Shown one piece after another: positions 1-8,757 of a DNA stretch of 64,000 nucleotides. This DNA is from Gammaproteobacteria bacterium. GTDB lineage: Bacteria; Pseudomonadota; Gammaproteobacteria; Acidiferrobacterales; SZUA-150. How positions within the stretch are numbered: the first letter of the stretch is position 1; every line of letters begins with the position of its first letter. The notes under the pieces are model-generated. The model saw nothing but the letters and a program-made list of their open reading frames with translations. It was not told the DNA's origin and made no database searches. The translations under genes were made by a program, and so were the position numbers. The stretch is taken from NCBI GenBank assembly GCA_029880545.1, contig JAOUOD010000007.1:5001-69000 (forward strand), read 5' to 3'.

Positions 1-2
1 GG

Positions 3-440
3 GTGCGCCGCACATGGCAGGTTTTAATTCGTAAAAGCCCGGGTATTTATTGATTGCCAGGAGTTTTTTTGCTCCCGGGTTGTTAGTGGAATATTGCCTG
101 GAGCCCTGTTAAAAACATCCCGGTCTCGCCTGGTGAAAGTCCCAGATCTGCTCGTTTCTCGTATACCGGTGTTTTATGCTGCCCGGGTACAGGCCATGCA
201 CCTCTGGGCCGGGATCGATAATGCGAGATAATGCGCGCCGAGTCCCCCGATAGTAAGGTCGTTGCAGAACTTACTTGAAATTCCGGTACGCCGTCGCCAC
301 GGCCCAGAGGTTAGGTTTCCACATCCGTATGTAGCAGCCCGCTCCCGGGGTTGCTTGTTAATACGGGAATCATGCTAAAGGCGGAGATGCTGTATCGGGC
401 TGATACCAAGCATTGCTAAGGGTGGCGGAAAAAGATAGGC
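3..440 (+). other. Structured non-coding stretch, possible remnant of a group II intron 5' part
   Basis: No credible gene lies here. The sequence is rich in pairing: CCTCTGGGCC (201-210) matches GGCCCAGAGG (301-310) perfectly, AGTAAG (252-257) pairs with CTTACT (270-275), and CCAGG/CCTGG pairs occur near the start. From position 3 it reads GTGCGCCGCACATGGC, which recalls the GUGYG start and first hairpin of bacterial group II introns, and GGTGAAAGTCC near position 131 recalls the conserved domain I string. No reverse transcriptase and no domain V follow, because a methyltransferase gene starts at 448. It could instead be an unrelated structured RNA or a long leader. The base pairing is seen; the intron identity is an inference. 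Confidence 0.3.
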
Positions 441-447
441 TCAAACC

Positions 448-1215
448 ATGAAACAAAACAATGATATGCAGGCTGGCTACAGCCCACACCCGGTACTGGA
501 TGAGTATTACTCTGATTCATCCAGGCGAAGACAGTTTGTATCAACCTTGTTTGATGACACCGCCAGGTACTATGAATGGATAATCAGGGCTATGTCTTTC
601 GGATCGGGAGAGTGGTATCGCAAGGTAGCGTTACGGCGTGTTGGTCTTGAGAAACAGATGAAGGTTCTGGATGTGGCAACGGGAACCGGACCTGTTGCGC
701 GCTCTGCGCGCGCAATTGTTGGCGAAACCGGGGAGGTGGTTGGTCTCGATCGTAGCTTTAATATGTTGCTGGAGTCCGGTCGCCAGGCCGCTAATCCTTT
801 GGTTCAGGCCGGAGCTGAATCTTTGCCGTTCCCGTCGGATTATTTCGACCTGGTAAGCATGGGCTATGCGTTGCGCCATGTGGATGACCTTAAAAATACC
901 TTTGCTGAGTATGCGCGTGTTACCAGGCCGGGTGGCCGGTTATTGATTCTCGAGGTGACGCGCCCGACCACAACTGTTGGTTTCTGGTTGTCAAAATTCT
1001 ACCTGCGCATCGTTATTCCTGCCGTTTCGGCCGTATTTATGCGCGATCGTCGAGCGGGTGAGTTGATGCGCTATTACTGGGATACCATCGAATACTGCGT
1101 GCCACCGGAGAAAATTCTGGCTGCAATGGCGGCCGCCGGCCTTGGCGAAGTAAAGCGCCATCGTGTTTTTGGTATCTTTAGTGAGTATACAGCTACCGTA
1201 CCTGCCCGCACCTGA
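448..1215 (+). CDS. UbiE/COQ5-like SAM-dependent methyltransferase
   Basis: Class I methyltransferase of 255 aa. Motif I is VLDVATGTG (about residues 73-81), the acidic post-I residue is in GLDRS (99-103), and GYALRHVDD plus VTRPGGRLLILEV match the later motifs of UbiE-type quinone C-methyltransferases. The C-terminal part (KFYLRIVIP, then YYWDTIEYCVPPEKILAAM) aligns with the UbiE tail. It is more divergent than a housekeeping UbiE, so a paralogue acting on another aromatic or polyene intermediate is as likely as ubiquinone synthesis. The next gene, 35 nt downstream, makes hydroxybenzoate from chorismate, which suggests a shared quinone or aryl-pigment pathway. The family is clear; the substrate is not. 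Confidence 0.75.
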   Translation: MKQNNDMQAGYSPHPVLDEYYSDSSRRRQFVSTLFDDTARYYEWIIRAMSFGSGEWYRKVALRRVGLEKQMKVLDVATGTGPVARSARAIVGETGEVVGLDRSFNMLLESGRQAANPLVQAGAESLPFPSDYFDLVSMGYALRHVDDLKNTFAEYARVTRPGGRLLILEVTRPTTTVGFWLSKFYLRIVIPAVSAVFMRDRRAGELMRYYWDTIEYCVPPEKILAAMAAAGLGEVKRHRVFGIFSEYTATVPART

Positions 1216-1250
1216 TCGGGCAGACAACTGAGTTAGCCAGAAGAATCAAT

Positions 1251-2288
1251 ATGATCTTGTCGGAGATCCGCCAGAAGTCCGGTTCAACAAGTCCTGATAA
1301 GAGGCCTGGCGACTGCCTGCTGGTCGAATATTCCAAAGGTGAACGTGCGCCTGATGCGGCTGCCGGTTTATATGTGCTGGGTGCGGTCGAATATACGGTC
1401 GATGTCGATGCGGCACGGGACGAGACCGTGGCGCGAGTACCCTTGCGGGCGTTTCCGGAATCGTTTGACCGTGAAACCTGGTTGTCCACGGAGCCTGTGG
1501 ATACTGGTTGTATGCACAATATCTGCTACCGTGCCAATGAGAATTTCCTGTTTGGAGTCTGGCAGCCGAACAGGCCGCCCGGGACAATCGATTCAGATAC
1601 ATCGATTGCCTATGGCGATCTTATAAAGTTCCTTGATTGCACGAGCCACAAATATCTGGTGCGGGTATGGAATTACTTGCCTGACATTAACTCGGAAATT
1701 GACGGCCTCGAGTGTTACAAGCGTTTTTGCCAGGCACGCCATGAGACGATATTCGCCCGCCAAGGTACTGATGCCAACAGCCTGCCGGCAGCCAGTGCTG
1801 TAGGATGTGAAAATGGCCAGCTGACACTCTTCTTCCTGGCATCGCGCCATAGAGGCGAGGCAGTGGAAAACCCGAAGCAGGTAAGCGCCTACAAATACCC
1901 TGCGCAATATGGACCGCGCAGCCCATCATTCTCCAGGGGCATGGTCACAGGCAGCGGTCAGAATGCCCGCCTGTTTATTTCAGGTACCGCGAGCATTCGT
2001 GGCCACGAAACTTGGCACAAGGATGACTTGTCACTCCAGCTTAATGTAACCCTGGAAAATATTGATGAGTTGTTATTGCAGGCCAACAAGGCTTGTGGCA
2101 GCAAACTGCGCGGATGTGCTGACCTGGCGCTGCTGAAGGTATATATTAGAAATGAGCAGGATTACTGGCCTGTGAGGACCCTGCTTGAAGACCGGGTACC
2201 AGGGGTCCCGATCATGTATCTGCATGCTGATATCTGCCGCAGTGACTTGCTGCTTGAAATAGAAGGCCTGTCGGTGCCGTCAGCCTGA
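1251..2288 (+). CDS. Chorismatase of the FkbO/Hyg5/XanB2 family
   Basis: 345 aa. Conserved chorismatase blocks are visible in order: VWNYLPDIN (about 139-147), ENPKQVSAYKYP (206-217), GPRSPSFSR (221-229), GTAS (245-248) and ADICRSDLLLEIEG (326-339). These enzymes hydrolyse chorismate to pyruvate plus a dihydrobenzoate or 3-/4-hydroxybenzoate. XanB2 of Xanthomonas supplies 4-hydroxybenzoate for ubiquinone and 3-hydroxybenzoate for the pigment xanthomonadin. The Cys in ADICR (C329) fits the Hyg5/XanB2 type rather than FkbO; that assignment rests on remembered family data. The gene follows a UbiE-like methyltransferase in the same direction, so it may replace a UbiC chorismate lyase. The start at ATG is supported by the full-length N-terminus; an upstream AGAAG at 1240-1244 may be the ribosome site. 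Confidence 0.85.
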   Translation: MILSEIRQKSGSTSPDKRPGDCLLVEYSKGERAPDAAAGLYVLGAVEYTVDVDAARDETVARVPLRAFPESFDRETWLSTEPVDTGCMHNICYRANENFLFGVWQPNRPPGTIDSDTSIAYGDLIKFLDCTSHKYLVRVWNYLPDINSEIDGLECYKRFCQARHETIFARQGTDANSLPAASAVGCENGQLTLFFLASRHRGEAVENPKQVSAYKYPAQYGPRSPSFSRGMVTGSGQNARLFISGTASIRGHETWHKDDLSLQLNVTLENIDELLLQANKACGSKLRGCADLALLKVYIRNEQDYWPVRTLLEDRVPGVPIMYLHADICRSDLLLEIEGLSVPSA

Positions 2289-2320
2289 TCCGTTAGATCA
2301 TATAACCTGGATTTGTCCTT

Positions 2321-3286
2321 TTGAGTTCCTTTATTGCTATTGTTGCCGGCTTTGTTCTCCTTGTCTGGACTGCCGACCGGTTTGTGAACGGGTCGGCCGC
2401 TATCGCCAGAAATCTTGGTGTTGCGCCGCTAATTATTGGATTGACCATTGTCGCTTTTGGGACGTCTGCTCCCGAAATCTTTGTTTCCGCGGTTGCTGCC
2501 TGGAATGGTGCGCCGGGTATGGCAGTAGGGAATGCGCTTGGATCGAACATCGCGAATGTCGGCTTGATACTCGGTATTACCGCCATGGTGGTACCGTTGT
2601 CGGTTCGCTCTGAGACCTTGCGGCGAGAGTTCCCGATACTGTTCGCGGTGATGCTGTTAAGCCTGATGTTGGTGCTGGACGGCAGTCTCGATTTTATCGA
2701 CGGCTTTATCCTGTTTGCGGCATTGGGATTGATGATTTACTGGATGGTGAACCTTGGTCTTCGCAGTCGTCGCACTGATCCAATTGCATCCGAGTACGAG
2801 GCTGAACTGCCCGATACGATGCCGATGAAACAGGCAATAATCTGGTTTGTAATCGGTCTTGTCGGGCTTGTAGTCAGCTCCAGAATACTTGTATGGGGAG
2901 CGGTAAATATTGCCCAGGCCCTGGGAGTCAGTGACCTCGTGATTGGCCTGACCATTGTCGCGATTGGTACCAGTTTGCCCGAACTGGCAGCCTCGGTGAT
3001 GAGTGCGCTGAAGAAGGAGCACGATATTGCAATTGGTAACGTACTGGGATCAAACATGTACAACCTGCTTGCTGTCATGGGTATGCCGGCCTTGATCAGC
3101 CCCACGCCTTTGCCGGAGCAGGTATTGTTGAGAGATTTTCCGGTGATGATCGCAATGACTGTTGCCTTGTTCGCCATGGCCTACGGATTTCGTGGCCCGG
3201 GGCGTTTGAACCGATTTGAAGGGTTTGCATTGATCGCAGCTTTTTTTTCCTACCAGGCGACAATTATTTTCAGTTCCATGGCCTGA
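2321..3286 (+). CDS. Calcium/sodium antiporter, YrbG type
   Basis: Inner-membrane cation/Ca2+ exchanger of 321 aa with about ten hydrophobic segments. The two alpha-repeats are obvious: VAFGTSAPEIFVS near residues 45-57 and VAIGTSLPELAAS in the second half, followed in each case by a GNxLGSN block (GNALGSN and GNVLGSN). These carry the ion-coordinating Glu/Asp residues of the CaCA superfamily. The start is TTG: a stop lies 18 nt upstream in frame and the next ATG falls inside the first repeat, so no ATG start is possible. It follows the chorismatase gene after 32 nt and may be cotranscribed. The transported ion pair is inferred from the family only. Confidence 0.88.
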   Translation: MSSFIAIVAGFVLLVWTADRFVNGSAAIARNLGVAPLIIGLTIVAFGTSAPEIFVSAVAAWNGAPGMAVGNALGSNIANVGLILGITAMVVPLSVRSETLRREFPILFAVMLLSLMLVLDGSLDFIDGFILFAALGLMIYWMVNLGLRSRRTDPIASEYEAELPDTMPMKQAIIWFVIGLVGLVVSSRILVWGAVNIAQALGVSDLVIGLTIVAIGTSLPELAASVMSALKKEHDIAIGNVLGSNMYNLLAVMGMPALISPTPLPEQVLLRDFPVMIAMTVALFAMAYGFRGPGRLNRFEGFALIAAFFSYQATIIFSSMA

Positions 3287-3466
3287 ATGTCTGCGGAATT
3301 AGCTCTACAAAACAGCGGCTTGCGACCAACCGCCCACAAGTCAGTTGTCTGGCCGGACTATTTGCCGCGCCCGGGCTGGCAATCCATCAAAAACGGTCCC
3401 ATACTGAAATGAAGATGATAACGAGTCATACTCTTTCTTAAACCACATTAGTAATGTTGTAAATTA

Positions 3467-4297
3467 ATGATCCTGGAAAATGACACCGTCGACGACCACA
3501 GCAATGAGCGGCTGCCAAGTGTGCCGGTAGCAAACTGTGGGGGAACTGATGCTCGACCACTGAGAATTCTTTCATTTAATGTTCAGACCGGGATCGGAAC
3601 AAGTCAGTACAGCCATTACGTTACCGGGAGCTGGAAGCATTTTCTGCCGGCCATTGAGCGAAAGCACAACCTGAAACATATTGCTGCAGAACTGTCCCGC
3701 TATGACGTGGTCGGTCTCCAGGAGGTAGATGGCGGCAGCTTGCGTAGCAAGTACATGAGTCAAACCGAGTACCTTGCACGCAAGGCCAATTTTCCATTTT
3801 GGCATGAACAGATTAACCGGAACCTGGGTCGTATTGCCCAACACAGCATTGGCTTCCTGAGTCGCATTAATTTCAAGGTGTCCAGCGAGAACAAGTTGCC
3901 CGGAATAATTCCCGGACGCGGCGCCTTGGCCGTAGAAATGGAGTACAACGGGCACACGGTTTGCCTGATTACGGCACACTTGGCGTTGGGGCGAAGAACC
4001 AGGCTCAAGCAGATGGCATATTTGAGTGAATTGATCTCGGACTATGAGCACGTTGTTTTAATGGGCGATTTTAACTGTGACGCGCATAGCAGGGAGATGG
4101 ATGCACTGCTTTCCCTGACCGATTTGCATCCGCCTGTGGCCGACATGCATACGTTCCCGAGCTGGCGACCGCTCAGATCGCTGGATCATATTCTCGTTTC
4201 CCGAAGCATGCGCGTGGACAAGCTGAATGTTGTGCACTTGCCTGTGTCGGATCATCTGCCGGTAGCGATGGAAGTATCATTGCCTGCAATGGCGTAG
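3467..4297 (+). CDS. Endonuclease/exonuclease/phosphatase (EEP) family protein
   Basis: 276 aa with all EEP-superfamily catalytic blocks: SFNVQ (N38), LQEVD (E86), TAHL (H171), MGDFNCD (D201, N203), SLDHIL (D240) and SDHLPVA (D262, H263). The fold hydrolyses phosphodiester bonds in nucleic acids, lipids or signalling phosphates with a divalent metal. The first 30 residues are not a clear signal peptide, so a cytoplasmic location is likely. Similar stand-alone proteins are common in Gammaproteobacteria near lipid or membrane genes, but nothing here fixes the substrate. A 180-nt gap precedes it, and a short membrane-protein candidate follows 15 nt later. Confidence 0.8.
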   Translation: MILENDTVDDHSNERLPSVPVANCGGTDARPLRILSFNVQTGIGTSQYSHYVTGSWKHFLPAIERKHNLKHIAAELSRYDVVGLQEVDGGSLRSKYMSQTEYLARKANFPFWHEQINRNLGRIAQHSIGFLSRINFKVSSENKLPGIIPGRGALAVEMEYNGHTVCLITAHLALGRRTRLKQMAYLSELISDYEHVVLMGDFNCDAHSREMDALLSLTDLHPPVADMHTFPSWRPLRSLDHILVSRSMRVDKLNVVHLPVSDHLPVAMEVSLPAMA

Positions 4298-4312
4298 AAA
4301 CAGGGGGCCGAG

Positions 4313-4534
4313 GTGGGATTGTTGTGTGGATCTGTCGGTCAGCAATGTGCCAACGTCTATCACGCGATCTCGGTATTTCATGTTTTTCTGGCAGCCGGAG
4401 CATTGCTGCTGGCGCGAATGCGGACAAAATCCAAATCGAAGGCCGTCCAGGGGGGTATCGAAGTAACATACCTTCTTTATCTGGTTGCTGGATTTCTGTT
4501 GGTAATGTCGGCAGCGCTTTGGGTGCTTGTGTAA
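4313..4534 (+). CDS. Possible small membrane protein
   Basis: I do not recognise this 73-aa reading frame. It begins with GTG after a purine-rich AGGGGG at 4300-4305, starts just after the EEP gene, and has two hydrophobic stretches (about residues 17-35 and 51-72) separated by a basic loop, as in a two-span inner-membrane protein. A second frame over the same DNA (4324-4569) encodes a much less protein-like sequence. It could be real and cotranscribed with the EEP gene, or chance. Confidence 0.4.
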   Translation: MGLLCGSVGQQCANVYHAISVFHVFLAAGALLLARMRTKSKSKAVQGGIEVTYLLYLVAGFLLVMSAALWVLV

Positions 4535-4590
4535 CGGATTCGGCTGTGGCAGGTTACATACCTTGGTAATATCGAGTTGGCGGGTCATCC

Positions 4591-5037
4591 ATGCATTTAA
4601 CCGTCCATACAGACTATGCTCTCAGGGTGTTGTTTTATCTCGCCCTGAGCGACGATGAATTGGCGACAATCAGTGATATTGCCGAATACTATGGCATATC
4701 AAAAAACCACCTGGTCAAGATTGTTCACAAGCTTGCCCAGGAAGGGCTGGTGCTTACGGTGCGGGGTCGTGCCGGTGGCATAAAACTGGCTGATGATCCG
4801 CAAAATATCCGGCTTGGCGATATTGTTCGGGTAACCGAGCCCGGTTTCGCAATGGTTAACTGCAAGTCTGATGACGGTTTCTGCAGGGTATTGCCGGTGT
4901 GCGGACTGCCAAAGATTTTCAGGGAGGCCACGAACGCATTTCTCGGCGAGATCGACAAGTATACGCTCGCTGATGCATTGCGAAAACGTATCAGTCTTGA
5001 CGAGTTAAAATCCGAGCTCACCGCAGGCTCATCCTGA
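4591..5037 (+). CDS. nsrR: Rrf2-family regulator, NsrR type
   Basis: 148 aa. The N-terminal winged helix opens MHLTVHTDYALRVLFYLAL, the Rrf2 signature, and SKNHLVKIVHKL is the recognition helix region. Three cysteines at 91, 98 and 104 have the spacing of the iron-sulfur ligands of NsrR, which loses DNA binding when its cluster reacts with nitric oxide. NsrR usually represses hmp, nitrite/NO-reducing and iron-sulfur repair genes. None of these lies beside it here, so its targets are elsewhere or unrecognised. IscR is less likely because the Cys region and its surroundings differ. It is convergent with the DUF3445 gene, 37 nt apart. Confidence 0.85.
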   Translation: MHLTVHTDYALRVLFYLALSDDELATISDIAEYYGISKNHLVKIVHKLAQEGLVLTVRGRAGGIKLADDPQNIRLGDIVRVTEPGFAMVNCKSDDGFCRVLPVCGLPKIFREATNAFLGEIDKYTLADALRKRISLDELKSELTAGSS

Positions 5038-5074
5038 GCCGTTCCGTGTTTGCCAGACTGGCTTGTCGACCGGA

Positions 5075-6079
5075 CTATGACAGCGCCGGTAACGTGCCAA
5101 GCCAGCCGATAATATCGTCCCTGTCAGCTGACAACCCCTTGTATTGCTGACTGGCGGCGTCCATTCCTTTTAAAGAGCTGATCAGCAAGCCGGCTTCGTT
5201 CTGGCTCTTCGCGATCTCCCGCGCATCAAGAAAATAGGTTCTGATGGTGAACAAAAGTTGGCTGGTTCCGGGAACGCCCTGCAGACATTGGCGTTCGATT
5301 CGCAGGTACAGCTCCGGATTGGCCGGGTCAAAGCGGCGGCCGCGCCAGTCATCGGCATTGACATGCTCCGGCGCGACCGGATGATGATTCAGGCGACAAT
5401 CAGTAGCCAGCCCCCAGGCGAACCGGGTATAGGGTCCTTTGGACATCAGTCCATGTAATAACTTGTTATTGTCCGAATACCGTTGCGTGAAACGCGGAAC
5501 GGCCGCGTGGGCATCAAGAAAAGATTGTCCGATTTTTTGCTCCGCACCCCAGTGGTTGGCGGCACAAAGATGCAAAGCTGTAATGATATTGTTGTCCTGA
5601 TCAACGCTGACCAGGGCCATATCCTCCTGTACCTGGCAGCCCAGCGCATCCCAGCCATTTTTGAATTGTCCGGCATCCGCGGTTGTCGTGAGAGTCACAT
5701 CAAGCGTTCCGCTGTGTCGAAATACAAGGCGATCACCCGAAAGGCGACAACTCAATGCCAGGTGGTCGGACGTTGTATCTATATTGAACAGCCCGGGATG
5801 TTCTGCTGCCAGCTGTTTGGCGATGAACAGGTTAGCCAGGCGGCTGCCAGTGCTCTCTGCGGACAAGTTGCAGACGTATTTGCCAGGTCTTTCGCGCCGT
5901 GCCGACAGGGCATTGTGGCGATACGCTATAAACTGTGTGTCGATCTGGAAAAGCTTGCGATCAGCATCACCGTTGCCAAAGTCTTTTCCAAGCCTGCTGA
6001 GACCAGGCTCAATCCCGTAGCCGCCGGGATTGAGCGGAAAGTAGCGAGCAGGTTCTGGCAGGAAGGGTTTGTTTGGCAA
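5075..6079 (-). CDS. DUF3445 protein, heme-dependent oxidative N-demethylase-like
   Basis: 334 aa. The conserved C-terminal block with LYLRIERQCLQGVPGTSQ followed by LLFTIRTYF, together with NADDWRGRRF and the LSxRLSGDRL-like segments in the middle, matches the DUF3445 family. Family members include heme-dependent oxidative N-demethylases (HDOD), which demethylate tertiary amines such as dimethylamine-type substrates. No partner genes for amine metabolism lie beside it. A forward frame over the same DNA (5483-6100) has no family features and is treated as its shadow. The family call is made by eye; the catalytic role is inferred. Confidence 0.65.
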   Translation of the reverse strand: MPNKPFLPEPARYFPLNPGGYGIEPGLSRLGKDFGNGDADRKLFQIDTQFIAYRHNALSARRERPGKYVCNLSAESTGSRLANLFIAKQLAAEHPGLFNIDTTSDHLALSCRLSGDRLVFRHSGTLDVTLTTTADAGQFKNGWDALGCQVQEDMALVSVDQDNNIITALHLCAANHWGAEQKIGQSFLDAHAAVPRFTQRYSDNNKLLHGLMSKGPYTRFAWGLATDCRLNHHPVAPEHVNADDWRGRRFDPANPELYLRIERQCLQGVPGTSQLLFTIRTYFLDAREIAKSQNEAGLLISSLKGMDAASQQYKGLSADRDDIIGWLGTLPALS

Positions 6080-6302
6080 GGCAGTCGCAACCAGGTCTAG
6101 AGTATGTTTGCAGGATTAATATCGGAAATTTGGAGAATAGGGGTTCCGCAAACACCTGTCTATCGGGGCTGGACTAGACTGAGCCGGGAGCAACAATCCG
6201 GTTACGGTTCCGGTGGGGGTGTCGTGATCGAACATCATGAGCATAACGGGAAATTCCTTCAATTCGCTGACGTGTCGCCCGGTTTCCGGGTAAGATGCAG
6301 CC

Positions 6303-7280
6303 ATGACTAGCAGTCGTATAACCATTCTGCGCATTCTTTCCGATGGCGAGTTTCATTCCGGCAAGCTTATGGGTGACAGGCTGGCGATCACCCGTGCCGC
6401 CGTGAACAAGATTATTCAACAGCTTTGCGCCTCCGGGCTTGAGATTCATTCGGTTACCGGCAAGGGTTACCGGCTTGCTGAGCCGCTTGAATTGCTGGAT
6501 CGAGACCGGGTGATGAGCATCATCAACGGCTCCGGTCATAGCGACGTTGAACTGGAAATACACGAGCAGCTGGAATCGACAAGTCGTTATCTTGTCGATA
6601 AAAAAAGCTTGTCAGAAAACTCGCTGGTTTGCATGGCTGAGCACCAGACGGCTGGTCGCGGCCGACGTGGCCGGCTATGGCAAGCTACGCCTTACCGAAA
6701 TATTCTAATATCTGTTTCACAGAGGTTGCCGTTACGCCCACCCCAGGTTGCCGGACTTAGCCTGGCCATCGGCGTTGGTATTGTTGAATCCCTGGAGGTA
6801 TTTGGTTACCGGGGCGTAAAGCTCAAGTGGCCAAACGATCTCATGTGGGAGGGACACAAACTTGGTGGAGTGCTGGTCGATATGCAGGGTGAATCGGAAG
6901 GCCCGACCCGGCTAGTCGTCGGGCTCGGGCTGAATCTGCATATGGTTAACCAGGATGCCGAGTCCATAGACCAGCCCTGGGTCGATCTTCGCAATGTTCC
7001 CGGACCGCCGACTGTCTCACGAAATGAGCTGGCCGGTCATTTGGCGGTCGCGATGATCTCCGTGTTCCACGAATTTGTGGACAAAGGTTTTGAGAGTTTT
7101 CGTAACCGCTGGTTGTCGCGCAACGCTTATGCTGACAAGCCTGTTGTGTTGATTCAGGGTGACAGTACCGAGGAAGGCATTATTCAGGGTGTTGATGAAT
7201 ACGGCGCCTTGTTGTTGCGTACCAGTGCCGGGATTAGTGCGCATCATTCAGGCGAAGTCAGCCTGAGGCTGATGAAATGA
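6303..7280 (+). CDS. birA: Biotin-protein ligase and biotin repressor BirA
   Basis: 325 aa, the length of bifunctional BirA. Residues 1-65 form a winged helix for DNA binding. The catalytic domain has GRGRRGRLW (118-126), which holds biotinyl-AMP, KWPNDL (175-180), KLGGVLVD (186-193) and GLGLN, and ends in a small SH3-like domain. It attaches biotin to the carboxyl carrier protein of acetyl-CoA carboxylase and, in the bifunctional form, represses biotin synthesis genes. It overlaps coaX by ATGA, and the birA-coaX-SPOR order ahead of the tRNA/tuf cluster matches Pseudomonas. Confidence 0.95.
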   Translation: MTSSRITILRILSDGEFHSGKLMGDRLAITRAAVNKIIQQLCASGLEIHSVTGKGYRLAEPLELLDRDRVMSIINGSGHSDVELEIHEQLESTSRYLVDKKSLSENSLVCMAEHQTAGRGRRGRLWQATPYRNILISVSQRLPLRPPQVAGLSLAIGVGIVESLEVFGYRGVKLKWPNDLMWEGHKLGGVLVDMQGESEGPTRLVVGLGLNLHMVNQDAESIDQPWVDLRNVPGPPTVSRNELAGHLAVAMISVFHEFVDKGFESFRNRWLSRNAYADKPVVLIQGDSTEEGIIQGVDEYGALLLRTSAGISAHHSGEVSLRLMK

Positions 7281-8041
7281 TGCTGCTCATCGACCAGGGA
7301 AACAGCAATATCCGCTGGGCAGTGCGTGACGCTGACAGCTGGACGACCGGTGAAGGCATGGGTTTTGTGGATAGCGTTGTTGCAAAACCGGGCCGGGTAT
7401 TGATCAGCAGTGTTGCTGGCGATGAACGGCGCCTCGAGCTGCAATCCTGGCTGAAATCAACATGGAATATTGTGCCCGAATGGCTTGAGGCGAAGCCCTC
7501 TCAGCTGGGTGTATATAATTGTTACGATGAACCGGGCCGCCTGGGCGTAGACCGCTGGTTGGCGGTGATCGCGGCATATCATCTTTCTACGGGGGCCGTT
7601 TTAGTGGTAGATGCCGGAACCGCGTTAACGGTTGATGCGGTGGATAAGGACGGCAAAATGCTGGGCGGTGCCATTTTTCCTGGCCCGGGACTGATTGCCG
7701 CGTCGCTAGGCCGCGGAACGGGTCGAATCGGCGAAGTCGTGTTAAACCTGACCACCAAAGACAATGGTCCCGAATCCTCGACGTCGTTGGCTGTGTCAGC
7801 AGGGGTCGCGGTGGGATACCCGGCCGCTGCAATTGCCCTGGTGTTGTACTACTGGCAACGACTGCCAAAAAACTCACCCGTATGGGTGACTGGCGGCGGC
7901 GGCATCAGCTTGATGGAAGAGTTCTCGGGCCAGGCAAAAACCGATCCGACGTGTGCAATTGCAGATATAATTGAGCGCATGACTTACCAACCAGATCTCG
8001 TCTTGAAGGGCTTGGAAATGGCGGCGGGAGAACCCCGATGA
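7277..8041 (+). CDS. coaX: Type III pantothenate kinase
   Basis: 254 aa. DQGNSN at residues 6-11 is the phosphate-binding loop of this acetate/sugar kinase-fold enzyme; GVDRW (90-94) binds pantothenate, and DAGTALTVD (112-120) is the second phosphate motif. CoaX carries out the first step of coenzyme A synthesis, is not inhibited by CoA and typically needs a monovalent cation. It overlaps both neighbours by 4 nt (ATGA at each junction), so birA, coaX and the SPOR gene are translationally coupled. Confidence 0.95.
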   Translation: MMLLIDQGNSNIRWAVRDADSWTTGEGMGFVDSVVAKPGRVLISSVAGDERRLELQSWLKSTWNIVPEWLEAKPSQLGVYNCYDEPGRLGVDRWLAVIAAYHLSTGAVLVVDAGTALTVDAVDKDGKMLGGAIFPGPGLIAASLGRGTGRIGEVVLNLTTKDNGPESSTSLAVSAGVAVGYPAAAIALVLYYWQRLPKNSPVWVTGGGGISLMEEFSGQAKTDPTCAIADIIERMTYQPDLVLKGLEMAAGEPR

Positions 8042-8727
8042 AGTGGCTGTTTTCAGGCCTGTTGCTGGCCAACGTTGGCATGTGGATGTGGGGTAACTGG
8101 TATGTGACCGACGCTGCGGTGCCTGCAGCCCTGGAGGCGAGACCGGAAATTGCCCCTGAAAAGATGCGGCTGTTGTCAGAAGCAGACGCTGCGGCTATGC
8201 AGGCACGGGCTCAAACAGCGCCGCAGACCACCGTGCTCACTGATGTCTCACCGCCCCGAATGTGTTACCGAATCGGGCCATTTGAGAAAGAAGCATCACT
8301 GAAGCCGGTTCGCCAGTGGCTGGCAGATTATGTTGTGTCGGCCGCGCCCTCCGAGTCAGAGCAGGAAGTGACCTCCTACCGCGTCTACATCAAGCCCTTG
8401 GCCTCGGCTCAGGAGGTCGCGGCCATGCGTTCACGACTGAACCGGGCGGGGTTCCGGGATCATGCGCTGATCCATGAATCCGGTATGAAAAATGCGATTT
8501 CTCTTGGTGTTTTTGCGGTCAAGAAAAATGCCGCTGCCCATATGCGCCGGCTCGAAAGAAAGGGATTCAAGGTTAGCCGGCAAACTCTGGTGCGGTACCA
8601 GAAGCACTATTTTATTGATATCAAATCGGAAAAGGACCTGAAACCTGTGCTCGCCAAGCGAAACTGGGATCAGGCGCGAGCGCAGGAGGTGCAGTGCCGG
8701 CCTGTCGCCGCGGCGAAGCAAGGCTGA
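8038..8727 (+). CDS. SPOR-domain protein
   Basis: 229 aa. A short hydrophobic N-terminus (WLFSGLLLANVGMWMWG) anchors it in the inner membrane. The C-terminal half, from about CYRIGPF (residue 77) through SLGVFAVKKNAAAHMRRLERKG, has the SPOR fold that binds denuded peptidoglycan at division sites. It sits in the position of the SPOR-like gene next to coaX in Pseudomonas. Its exact role in cell-wall metabolism is not shown by the sequence. Confidence 0.75.
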   Translation: MKWLFSGLLLANVGMWMWGNWYVTDAAVPAALEARPEIAPEKMRLLSEADAAAMQARAQTAPQTTVLTDVSPPRMCYRIGPFEKEASLKPVRQWLADYVVSAAPSESEQEVTSYRVYIKPLASAQEVAAMRSRLNRAGFRDHALIHESGMKNAISLGVFAVKKNAAAHMRRLERKGFKVSRQTLVRYQKHYFIDIKSEKDLKPVLAKRNWDQARAQEVQCRPVAAAKQG

Positions 8728-8757
8728 AAATTGGGCGAAATTTCCGGTGATTTGCAG

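Noticed and set aside
5483-6100. 205-aa forward frame opposite the DUF3445 gene
   Set aside because: No domain or ribosome site; the reverse frame carries the family blocks.
6104-6310. 68-aa frame before birA
   Set aside because: Composition is not protein-like and the end overlaps the birA start.
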